Shown: positions 13,737 to 24,053 of the stretch, piece after piece
Layout of the letters: every line of letters begins with the position of its first letter
Numbering within the stretch: position 1 is the first letter of the stretch
Source of the DNA: Populus alba
Taxonomy: Eukaryota; Streptophyta; Magnoliopsida; Malpighiales; Salicaceae
Direction of reading: 5' to 3'
DNA length: 64,000 bases
Assembly (NCBI RefSeq): GCF_005239225.2
Contig: NC_133292.1
Span: 12,549,965-12,613,964 of the forward strand
Translations under genes and position numbers: made by a program
Notes under the pieces: generated by a model
What the model was told of the DNA's origin: nothing
What the model saw: the letters and a program-made list of their open reading frames with translations, nothing else
Databases searched by the model: none

Positions 13737-14156
13737 TTAATTAATTTACAAGTCAATCAGACCTAATTTTTTTAGAAATATATTTTTATATTATTTTTAA
13801 ATGATCATAAAAGTACACCCTCACCTTAATTAGTACCAAATCATTGTTAAAAACTAAATTGATTTTGTTGAAAACATTAAAAAAGTCATCACAAAATTCC
13901 GAAAATATCAAGATTAATTCGGGGAAGTGATGAAATGGAAGCGGTAGAAGTAGGGTTAATCCCGTCATTTAACAAAGTCCTTGGTAGGCAAGCAACAAGT
14001 GGTTAATGTTCCACGTACACGAACTCTTAACAGAAAACAGTCACCACCAAACCCTCTTCTTACCTCCCGTCATTATTTCCCTTTTTTATTATTTATCTAT
14101 AATCCAAATTCTAGGGTTTGTGAATCACTCCAATTCGAAAAAAAACGACGACGAGA
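12677..14156. other. Intergenic: OTLD1 3' region and AT-rich DNA
   Basis: The OTLD1 3' untranslated region is followed by AT-rich sequence with a TA microsatellite at 13706-13730 and an AATT run to 13746. The last 150 bp are the probable DCP1 leader. No other gene is supportable. Confidence 0.45.
13706..13746. repeat. TA microsatellite with AATT tail
   Basis: An uninterrupted TA run is followed by AATTAATTAATTAATT-type repeats. Confidence 0.9.
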
Positions 14157-17100
14157 ATGCCACAGAATGGGAAATTGATGCCGAACATTGATCAACAGAG
14201 CACAAAGCTCCTTAATTTAACAGTTCTTCAACGAATCGATCCTTTAGTTGAAGAAATTCTCATCACTGCTGCTCATGTCACTCTCTACCAGTTCAATATC
14301 GACCTTACCCAATGGGTGAGTTAACAACCAGCCTCTTCCTTCTTCTTTCTAAATTTATTTTCTCTTTTTTCTGATTTTCTGTTCTTTTTTTATTTTCACA
14401 GAGTCGGAAAGATGTCGAAGGATCTCTCTTTGTAGTTAAAAGGTTTTTTTTTAGTATTTTTTTTGTTTAATGTCTTTTTTTGTGTGTTTTAAGAGAGAAA
14501 ATTAAGCTCTTTTTTTTTTGTGTGGTAATAATTGAAACAGGAATATGCAACCTAGGTTTCAGTTTATTGTGATGAATCGCCGGAATACAGGTTAGGGTTA
14601 TGAGTTGTTGTTTAGTTAATAGTTTTATCAAGGAAAGGTTTTTAATTATGATGGTGTAATGAATCAGATAATTTGGTGGAAAATCTTTTGGGAGATTTTG
14701 AGTACGAGGTTCAGGTTCCGTATCTTCTGTATCGAAATGCAGCCCAAGAAGTGAATGGTATTTGGTTTTATAATGCACGCGAGTGTGAAGAGGTTGCTAA
14801 TCTTTTTAGCAGGTAAATGTTGTTGTATTTTTAGTGTTTGTTTAGTTTGTTAAGGAATTTATGAGTTTCAGTTTTTTTATTGTTTGTAATAGTTTTGAGT
14901 GTTGGAAAGATCTCTTTTTAGGGAATCTGATTTTAAGACAGTTTGGAAGTTCTTCCTTTCTTGGTAGTTTGATTTGGGGTTTTTGAGTGCGGTACTTAGG
15001 ATCTTGTAAAATGTCTGTTCACGTCTTCGTATTATGAAGTATGGAGGCCTTTTTTTGTTATTATTATCAAGAACGGTAAAGCTCTTGAGGTCTGGAGTCA
15101 TCTCTTGTTGTATCCAAGTAGAATAGAACCTGGGATAATTGTCATTTGGCGCATACCAAGAATAGCAAAGTGACTTTACATGACTCATAGGTCTGTATTG
15201 TCAAAAGTTATGCATCAAACGATCCCCCTTGTTGGAATAATTTCATTTTGATGGTTGGCTTAGCTGCATTTTGACATGAAGGATGTGCAGTAGCTGTTAT
15301 CCCTTGATATCTTGGCTTGCCATTTTGTTGGGAAATTGGTATATGAATGAGTCCTGCTACTAGATTGTTGGTCAGTCAGTGCACTTTTCCTCTGGTATGA
15401 ACGTGCAGCATTTATCTGGACCCTGAAACTCTAATCCGTTTTAAAATGACTGCATTTTTTCTGATGTATCTGTAAAGATCTAATCAGTCTTGTTAGCATA
15501 TATTGTATTTGTTTTCTAAAATGTATTATGTGGATTTGGAAAGATGTAAGCCTCAGACAACAGGAAATCAAGCTGCCTGCAATATTATAACTGGGAGGAA
15601 TAACCAGATCTTATATAATATATTGTATAACCCTTTCAAGTAAATATGTTTTCAGTATGAGAAATTGCTCTTGCGTGATATGGTTCTTTCATATCCTAGT
15701 CATTTTTACTGAGCTTGTGACTTTTTTGTTATATAAGTCAGATATGGAGGAAAAGCCCGTCATTTGATGATATCTCTACTGATAGAGCCTTTAGGCGTGG
15801 TTGTTAAATGTTCTAGCTTGATTCCTATATGAGATGCTCTATGTATGTCCATTTAGAATTATTTAATATTAACCTTAAAAGAACAATTATCCCATCTTAT
15901 GTGTTTTTTTCCTTGACCAGGATACTTAATGCATACTCCAAGGTGCCTCAGAAGCCAAAGGTATCACTATCATCAACAAAAAGGTAATAGCTTATTTTTA
16001 TTCAAATTTAATTTAATGTTTTATTTGACTGTAACATCCAGCTAAAGTATTTAACACTTCACCCTTCAACCACTTTTGAATCTTAGCACCTAACCCCTTT
16101 ATTATTTAATCATCATTTTTTAACCCCTGTTCAGATGCCACCTTACTTGAAACCTCAGGGCTCAAAGATTTGATAATGGTTTCACTAAAACCTTGGGAAC
16201 TGCTCATGTGATATCCTCGCTTTTCTTTTTTTAAAGATCTTAGCACTTGATTAAGAGACTTGAAAATCAATTATGCGATTTATTATGGATTAGAAACTAC
16301 CATGTTTTGCATGGATTCGTTACGCATTTTAATTCATGTGATCTGTTTAATTTCAGCGAGTTTGAGGAATTAGAAGCTGTACCAACTATGGCAGTTATGG
16401 ATGGTCCTCTGGAGCCATCATCTGCAAATGCTTCGGTTGTTTCTGATGTGCCTGATGATCCTGCCTTTGTGAACTTCTTTAGTGTAAGTACTGCAGTGTT
16501 CATGTCTATGAACTAGTCTTATCCTCGATTTTTCCCTTCTCCAAGAATAGACAAATTGTTATTTGGATTCTCATAAAATTTATCAACAACAAACTTGTGA
16601 GCGCTTTTCACTTTTATAGTTCACTTTTTGTAATCTCATTGTGCATGACTAGCACTAGTGTTCTGCTTGAATGTTTGCAGACAGCTATGACAATCGGGAC
16701 TGCATCAACTGCTGCAGTTGCTGGACAGTCTTACCAATCCTCAATTCCAATTCCCTTACACTCCCAACTGACTAGTGTTGCCTCCAGCACCATGCCCACC
16801 TTGCAAATACCATCTCCTCCTTTATCAGCATCAATTCCTTTAATGCCACTGCTTGATGTCTCTGAAATCAGCAGCAGCAGCAACCGGACAGCTAACCTTG
16901 TAAAGCCTTCTTTTTTTGTTCCTCCATCTTCTTCTACTCAGATAATGCCACCTGTCTCTTCTTCTATTCCTACTGCTCCTCCACTTAATCCTCCTACAAG
17001 TCTACACCGCCCATATGGTGCTCCATTGCTTCAACCCTTTCCACCACCCACTCCTCCACCATCTCTCACTCCTGCTTCTGTTCCCAGTCCAAATCATGGG

Positions 17101-18591
17101 CCATTTATCAGCAAAGACAAAGTCCGAGATGCACTACTGGCACTTGTTCAGGTTAGTTTCTCTTGTATGATGATGGCAGAATGTATGAAGCTGAAGTTAA
17201 AAAATCTAAAATGCGTATATTGGATGAGGTTAATTTTTTGGTAACCAGTGTCAAAATTGGAATTTCTTGTATAAGATCGCTTGAATATGATGACAGCCCA
17301 TTAAAAGCATGTTGATCATAGATTTGAGAAGCTATAGATGTGACTGCAATGATGTAGGATAGCCTTGAATTTGAGAATTAAGGGTTATGGAGTCGTTCTA
17401 TGATGAATACTGCTGGGACTATTTGTAAAAAAAAAAAAAAAATTACTGTTAGGGGTTCCTGAATTTTATTTTATTCAACCGATGTGCCAATTTGTGGTAA
17501 GATTTGTCTAATTAATTTGATAATGGAAACCTGTTGGCTCTTGGAATCCATTCTATAATAAGTGTGATTTTACTAAAATTAAGTTAAAGTGTTAGTGCCT
17601 CTAGCATATCTATATGGGTGGACAAATAGTTGAGGAGTCTATGGATTTGCACCAAGAGAGACTAGAGTTTAAATTGGGATTTAAAGGGGCTTATTTAGGA
17701 TAGAATGGGGCTATTGGGGTATGGGACAGACTTGAATCTTGGTGGTCCTTCAATGGATCCACCTGTAGAAGAGAAACTTTACTGGAGTTCTCACCACTAA
17801 AGAAAATTAACTTGGATTTTTCCTATGTAATCTATCTAGCTAGCCATTAAAGTACTTGGATTTAGAGACTTAAGAAATCATATTCTTAAAGTGAAGTCCA
17901 AATCCTGTACGGAAATGTAAAGAGAACTTCTAATCTTAACCTAAAAGACAGGACTCCTAATATCTAAGTCCAAAACAAGGAAAAAAACAAAAGAAATCCA
18001 GCCTATCTCCTAACAAGTTCATTTTCTTGCAAATTACAGTAATCCCGATGTTATTGGAAGGAATTTTCTCCATCATGCAATTGTTAGATGTCCCATGTAC
18101 TAAAATTGTCAGATCTTTTCTTCTGAGCTAGTCGTATTCATAGTAAACGAAATCAAAGTGATAGCCTTGAATACCTGTTTGGTTTTGGAGATCATTTTCT
18201 GTTTCACATTCATCTATTTGCAAGTCCATAGTCAACGCTTCTTTTTCATGTTAATTATCGATTTATCTCTTCCTGTCCTCCAAGATTGATGCTTATTGGA
18301 ACTAATGCTGCCCCTATGATCTAATGTTTACATGTGATTGGTTTTAGCATGCAACATAATCACATGGGAAAAAAAAATGAAGTTCATCATCACAATCTTT
18401 TGTGGGTTAATAGTTTCTTATGTATTTATTAGTTCTGATAGTTTCAATTCTCCCTCACCCCCTCAATTCATTAATGTTTTCTTACTGCTGCATTTTGCTC
18501 TACATGTCTAACAAGCTCTCCCCTTGTGCACTAGGATGATCAATTCATTGACATGGTTTATCGTACCCTTCTGAATGCGCACCATTCTTGA
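14157..18591 (+). CDS. DCP1: mRNA-decapping enzyme subunit DCP1
   Basis: DCP1 activates DCP2 to remove the 5' cap of mRNAs in cytoplasmic P-bodies (known). Eight exons (14157-14315, 14402-14442, 14541-14590, 14668-14812, 15921-15983, 16357-16483, 16681-17151, 18535-18591) give 370 aa; Arabidopsis DCP1 is about 367. The EVH1/DCP1 domain fills the first third: LLNLTVLQRIDPLVEEILIT, SRKDVEGSLFVVKR, FQFIVMNRRNT, NLVENLLGDFEYEVQ, EVNGIWFYNARECEEVANLF. A long Ser/Pro-rich linker in exon 7 follows. The tail DKVRDALLALVQDDQFIDMV is the conserved trimerisation motif; it spans the last intron, which supports both terminal exons. The start is the first ATG in frame with MPQNGKLMPN, as in orthologues. 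Introns 4 (1.1 kb) and 7 (1.4 kb) are long and hold nothing recognisable. Confidence 0.95.
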
Positions 18592-19046
18592 CCGATTGGA
18601 ATGGGACATGACGATCTACTCATCGGAGTTTTTTGTTCTATATGTTGTGTAGTTCTTTCCCCCTTCAAAAAATCTGAACTGAAGGATCCCATCTGTATAG
18701 CATTTTGCTCTCTACGTCTTCGGCTTCTACGAGTACTTTTCTATGATAGATATTCTGTTTATTTGTTTTTCTATGGCTCATCAAATATATTTTTTCAAAT
18801 TAAATATGATCCCGTATGAATATCCTTGATAGTATCAAATAGACAAATCTAAGTTGCTAAGTTCGAAAGTCATCAATGCCTCTCGTGGCTTCCTTGGAGA
18901 TGGAATTGATCAATGGTAAAGGAATTTTTTTTTTTTTTTAATTAAGAAAACATGAAGACTATAATTGCCAATAAAAGGAAGGTGTCAATTTTATTTGATG
19001 CAGATCTTGTGATGTTAGTTACTATTGTGAACATCTGTTTTTACTA

Positions 19047-19221
19047 TAATCATGGCCAGGCTTCCTATGACTTTCCCCATAGATGCATGTCCGCCAAACT
19101 TCACCCCAGTTGAAGACCCCACCTTTTCCTCATTCTCGCCGGAGGCTTTTTCCGATTTGATATTGGGATTGCCTTTGGCTTAATCATGGCCAGGCTTCCT
19201 ATGCCTTTCCCCATAGATGCA
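19047..19221. repeat. Direct repeat pair of 41 bp, 134 bp apart
   Basis: A 41-bp unit beginning TAATCATGGCCAGGCTTCCT occurs at 19047-19087 and 19181-19221 with one clear mismatch. The DNA between is GC-richer than its surroundings and contains a 43-codon open frame (19052-19182, +) that reads MARLPMTFPIDACPPNFTPV at its start. I do not recognise its product. Confidence 0.8.
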
Positions 19222-19386
19222 AGAAATTCCTTTTTTTTAAGGCTTAAAAACGGATGTGTTAAAAGAGAGAACAGAATCTAGTGAGAGCAGAACCAGCGCT
19301 TAAGAATGAGTAGGAAAAGCTGGCACGTCTTTAACTAAGACTTTTGTAAATGGATAACGCTTTTGTTTCAGTGTGTGGGAGCTTTT

Positions 19387-19409
19387 TATATATATATATA
19401 TATATATAA
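19387..19409. repeat. TA microsatellite
   Basis: Perfect TA dinucleotide run. Confidence 0.9.
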
Positions 19410-19589
19410 TAAAAAAGGGAGCTATCGCCATTCTATCAAGAGGGTTGGCATTCCATTGTTCCTAAAATATTTTTTTTTTTTTTACTTTTGTATTTTTTTC
19501 TTATAAGACTTAAAATAAAAAAGAAGATCAAATTAAATGGTAAAGGTTAGAAATTCAAATCTTAATAATTAATAAATAGATTATTAGGG

Positions 19590-19663
19590 TCGGATGTAGT
19601 TAAAATGAATCAAGGTAGTGGATTGTAAATCCACATGTGTGGGTTCAATTCCTGTCATTAGCT
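19590..19663 (+). pseudogene. Fossil of plastid-type tRNA-His (trnH-GUG)
   Basis: About 74 bp align by eye with plastid trnH along its whole length. Preserved parts include CGGATGTAG at the 5' end, ATCAAGG, the anticodon arm GTGGATTGTAAATCCAC (5-bp stem intact), the T-loop block GGGTTCAATTCC and GTCATTAGC at the 3' end. The anticodon GTG has become GTA and several acceptor and T-stem positions no longer pair, so a working tRNA is unlikely. The source is a nuclear insertion of plastid DNA, or of mitochondrial DNA carrying the plastid-derived copy. The flanks do not obviously extend the match. Confidence 0.75.
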
Positions 19664-20718
19664 GTGCATCCTCCTCATAACTTTGTCCTGTTTGTCGTTC
19701 AAATTCTTAAAAAATGAGCTCCCATTCAATATTGTAAACCCGATGTATTATTTGAACTATAAATAAATTAATTCAAGGAAATTGCTTTCAATCCTCTTTT
19801 AACAACTACATGATCTTGTTGTAATTTGTAAGCACTATGCCGGTTTGAGTTATATATAAAAAAAAAAATTGTCTTAACTCGGTTAATAACTCGAAATGAC
19901 CTGCTAATCTAATTAACATAGCCTTGACTTGGTCAAAACCTAATTATTAACCTATTGATTTTTTAAAAATAAATTAATCAAAATAAATTTTTTTCATTCT
20001 TTTTTAAATTATCTGGATCAACCCTTAATTTATAATTCAGGTCTTTCTAAACTGTATTTTAAAACTATACTCTTACTTAAAAAGAATGACAAATTTCGTA
20101 TGGTAAAAAAAATAATCATGCAAGATGATGGACATAATAGATGAATGAATGGTATGGAATTGAAAAGAAAAAATTTGGAATAAAATTTTATGATATTTTA
20201 TATTTTCTTTTCTATATCCATGTAAAAGAACAAAAATTCTCTCCAATTTCTATCATAGAGACAAATAAGATTGTCTCCATCTTTGCAAACTAGACACATT
20301 TGATTTCTCTATCATACATGTTTTCAACTGTCATGTGCCCCAAACAAAACGCTACCAAAAAGAATAAAGATGTCCTAAAATTCCCATGCAATATTAGTTA
20401 GTAATTTGAAGTGTGGTCCTTAACTTAATAGATTATTATAAAAAATAAGTTTTTGAAATTTTTTATCATAACTCAAAATCAAAAATAATTTTGTCCATAG
20501 ATCAAGCTAAAGACCTCTAAATTTCTCTTTAAAACTTAAATTTGTTTCACCTTTGTAGAAGTTTTGGATGTTTTCAAATTCCAAAACTTAAATGTAAGTA
20601 TCTATATAGTTAGAGGACTTATTTGAAGTTTTCTCAACATCGCTTAACTCTGCACTCACTACACTGCAAAACTGCTTCCTTCTTAAGTTGCCCGCTTCTC
20701 TTTCCTAATGAAATAAAA

Positions 20719-22299
20719 ATGGCGACTTTAACAGGAATTACCCGAAGCTCTCTCAAAATTTTCTCTCAACCACTACTTCATCCTCAACCCCTACTGTTCT
20801 TCTCCAAAGGATTCTCTGCTAAAGTTTTTGTCAAAGGTATTCTCCCTCCCTCCTTCTCTTCTTTCAAAATTTTAGCTATAGTGTTTGCTGTTCTTGTTGG
20901 AAACAATCAAATTTTATAACACCCAACAGAAAGTTAGCATTCATTTCTTGATATCAATAAGTTCAATCAGTTTACTAAAGAAAACCCAGAATGTTTTATC
21001 CAAATTTGTGATTAACTGAAGCTGGATTTTTAGGATTTCAGTTTTATGGAAGAAAATTGAAAAAAGGAGAAAACGAAGGGATTTTTTTTTTTTCTTTCAA
21101 AATTTTAATAATATATGCTTCCTATTTGAATGTATACCAAGGAATTCAAGTTGAGCTTAGCAACAAAGATGAAGCGCGACTTGGAACTTCTTGCTTTCAC
21201 TTCCCATCTGCAGAGTCTGCACAAACCAGTTTACAGGTCTCATTTTTGTCCAACATGACTCAAGGATTTGCCTGGTTTATCCACTTCTTTCTTAGCCTGT
21301 CTAGCTAGGAATCATCTTTGTAGTTGAGTCAATCTACAAGCCCTAAGCTTTACACTTCAGTTAAAACTTAAATGTACAAATTTAGAATCCTTGTCTCGTT
21401 TCCAAACAAATTTAAAGAGTAAGTTCGTTTGTTCTAAACAATTGTTCTTGTTTCTGCTTAAGGTTGAATTACTTTTCTTCAAATTTCTCTGTTCAGATAA
21501 AAAGATCCTTGAATTGTACATACGAGGTTCATGATATTCTGCGATGAGCTTTGCTTTACTTTGCTAGCATGTTCAAGGATTCCTTGGTGCTTGCCCACAT
21601 AAGTATTGACTTGCCTGGGCATGTTTGTTTACTCTATTATACCCATGATGAGCCAATTTAGCTACTTTCGGATTTGGGTTGGGGCGGTTACGGAGTAGGT
21701 GCTCTCACAACTCAATGGAACCTTGTTTTCGAACCAGTGAGATCAGTCACAGGAGGTCATCTTTCAATTCCGTGTCTTTAAGTGGCAGAAGGATGTGTTT
21801 AGTTTTATGCTGGCCGTCTACCTGTCTACAGCAACCCTCCTATAGCGATGCTTCAATCAAATATAGAAGCTGTGTCATTGCCATATGCCATCTTTGCATG
21901 CTATTTATGTTGCTTGAACTAATAGCTTTGCTGCAGGTTTATCTTTCTCCAGTACAGAGAAGAAAATAGTTGAAGCATTTTCAGAATTTGGAGAGGTCAT
22001 CGAAGGTGCAACTCGATCCTGCATTTAACCTTAAAAGGCTCGTTTCTTTCCTGATCATTGTTAACATTCTACTCTTCCCCCCCAGCTAAAATAGTAATGG
22101 ACAAAGCCAGAAAGAGACCTAAAGGTTATGGGTTTGTAACCTTTGCTAAGAAGGACGCCGCTGAGAAGGCTTGTGAGGGAATGAATGGGAAGGTAATTGC
22201 ATTTCTTCTTATTTCTCCATTCTCCAAACTGCCATACCAAGAATAACAAATGAATGCTCGCAGCTGCTAGATGGACGAGCCATTTATGTGAGGTTTTGA
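20719..22299 (+). CDS. Small single-RRM RNA-binding protein, probably organelle-targeted
   Basis: Four exons (20719-20836, 21937-22005, 22086-22192, 22264-22299) give 109 aa, with GT-AG introns and matching phases. The first 35 residues (MATLTGITRSSLKIFSQPLL onward) are rich in Ser, Leu and basic residues with almost no acids, as in a mitochondrial or plastid presequence. A single RRM fills the rest: RNP2-like KVFVKGLSF straddles intron 1, helix 1 is TEKKIVEAFSEFGEV, RNP1 is KGYGFVTF, and the domain closes with LLDGRAIYVRF at the stop. There is no glycine-rich tail. It resembles the small organelle RRM proteins of plants, some of which assist RNA editing or stability. The exact orthologue and organelle are not settled by sequence alone. 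Exon 1 is followed by a 1.1-kb intron. Confidence 0.85.
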
Positions 22300-24053
22300 A
22301 TTTACTAGCGCAACGCCGCAGGAGCCTCAGTTCGAAGACGGATACTTTTTTCGACGCTGGATTGCTTGTAAATTGAGGTTAAATCTCTCGGTTAACAATT
22401 TCAAGTATGACAACAAGTGGATCTCGCTCAAAATCAAAGAAAATTATAATTTTAGTTTCCAGCCCTTGGTTTTTATTGGTTTTGAATTCCCAAACTTTTT
22501 TTCTTCAATAAAAAAATGCCTGATTGCAATTGTTGCGAGGTTGATATGGTGGTATTAGGTGCTATAAAAGAAGTTACCTTGAATGGATAGCCATGATGGA
22601 ACATATAGGGTGAAAAAAAAAACTGAATAATCAATTAAATTGAGAAAATAAAAAAAAAAAAAATAACTGAAAAAAAAAAACTGAATTAACCGATTAGAAA
22701 ATCACAAAAAAGTTCCGGTTCGGTTTGGTTTTGGTTTCTAAAATCTAAAACTGATTAAACCGAACCAAACCGAACCGGTTCAATCAGGCCAGCACTTAAA
22801 AAAAAACAAGTATAATAGTTTCTAATCCTAAACATAAATGCATTCTCAGCTTGTTAACCATCCCCTCTCATCTCAAAAATCTTTCGTGCTTTTTGTCTCT
22901 CATCTTTTAAATGTTTTCTTTTTTTTTAATTTTTCATGCTCTCTGTTTCTCATCTCACAAACTTGCCATGTTAAAGGTGAATTGCTGATGATTCTTCTAT
23001 TTGGCCGGCATAGTGGGTTTCTGGAAGGGAGGGGGTTGTTTCGTTTGTTTATGGAGGGTGGAGTGACTAAGGGATGGGTGGTAGTTTAAAAGTGGGGGGA
23101 GGCTGTGTGGCTAGCCTTGAGGCAGGGAAATGACTGGTGGTGGACATGGATGGTCAGAAGTAGAAGATGACAGAAAGAACAGGATGAGAGCATAACAAAA
23201 CTAGAAATATATTTAGGGGGTAGGACTTGGATCAAGGAGATCTTTCAAACAATGATATATTACAAAGATCCGAACGGTCAGTTTTTGGTGAGGGTTAAGG
23301 CACACAACATATCATATCTGAAATTGAAGATGTTTTTTCAGCAACTCGACCTCTATCTAGTCACCAATCCTAAAGCTTCTAAATCCATTTCGGTTTGAAC
23401 CAGTTTAAAAGAAAAAAAACCCTAACCGAACCAAAATTAATTAATTTGAACCGGTTTTCAGTTTGGTTCAAAAAATTTTAAAAAAATTAGTTTGATTATT
23501 TATTTTGATATCGGTTTTTGATTCAGTTCAAAAACTTAAAAATAAATAAATTAGTTTGATTGTTTATTTTGATTCAAAACTGAATTCAATCTAAAACTGA
23601 ACTGAATTTAAAATGCTCAGATCTAGGGACACATAGGGATCAATGCCAGCAGCTACATTTATTTACCACGACAAACATTAAGGTCGTGAATTTGAGAAAT
23701 TTAATTTCCATAGGAAACTGCACGAAAACCTCATACAAAAAGGCCACCACGAAATCGTGGTTCCTCTACAAAAATTGCTTGCTATTGTATCTTGTTTGAA
23801 ACATCCTTTACCAAAAAAATTTCTTCATCCTACGTTAACAAATCTCAACTCATTCAGCATGATAATTTTTTTAAAAAAAATCCTCCTAGGACCAAAATTA
23901 AACTGATCCCTCGTGATTCTGAACTAAACAATAACACACTGCTAGTAGTAACCAGCAAACTCCTCCATGGCAGAGATTACATTCTACGCTACATGAGATG
24001 CTCCTCAACAACAAAGATAAACAGCTTTGGTGCACTGATCCCGGCTTCATTTA
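22300..24053. other. Intergenic between convergent RRM and NCLN genes
   Basis: The RRM gene's 3' region is followed by A-rich runs (22610-22680) and two clusters of GGTTCGGTTTGG/CCAAACCGAACC motifs (22695-22790 and 23380-23620). A GC-richer patch at 22980-23200 lies between them. The NCLN 3' untranslated region ends somewhere before 24054. No coding gene is supportable. Confidence 0.45.
22695..23620. repeat. Candidate repeat unit bounded by CCGAACC/GGTTCGG motifs
   Basis: At 22695-22790 the motif GGTTCGGTTTGGTT is followed by its near-complement AACCGAACCAAACCGAACC, forming a local palindrome. Similar CCGAACC and GGTTTGAACC blocks recur at 23390-23620. Between them is about 600 bp of different composition. 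This may be a decayed DNA transposon; neither ends nor target duplications are clear. Confidence 0.3.

Larger units (their letters stand above)
18592..20718. other. Intergenic: DCP1 3' region, direct repeat, tRNA fossil, AT-rich DNA
   Basis: After the DCP1 3' region come a 41-bp imperfect direct repeat (19047 and 19181), a TA microsatellite (19387-19409), a plastid trnH-like fossil (19590-19663) and about 900 bp of AT-rich DNA up to the RRM gene. No full gene is visible. Confidence 0.5.

Noticed and set aside
14006..14191. Plus-strand frames just before DCP1
   Set aside because: They overlap the DCP1 leader and start in other frames; the DCP1 ATG at 14157 is supported by family sequence.
16597..17244. 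Plus-strand frame of 215 codons treated as a separate gene
   Set aside because: It is DCP1 exon 7 read through both flanking introns.
19590..19663. Functional tRNA-Tyr (GTA anticodon)
   Set aside because: The body matches plastid trnH, and acceptor and T-stem pairs are broken.
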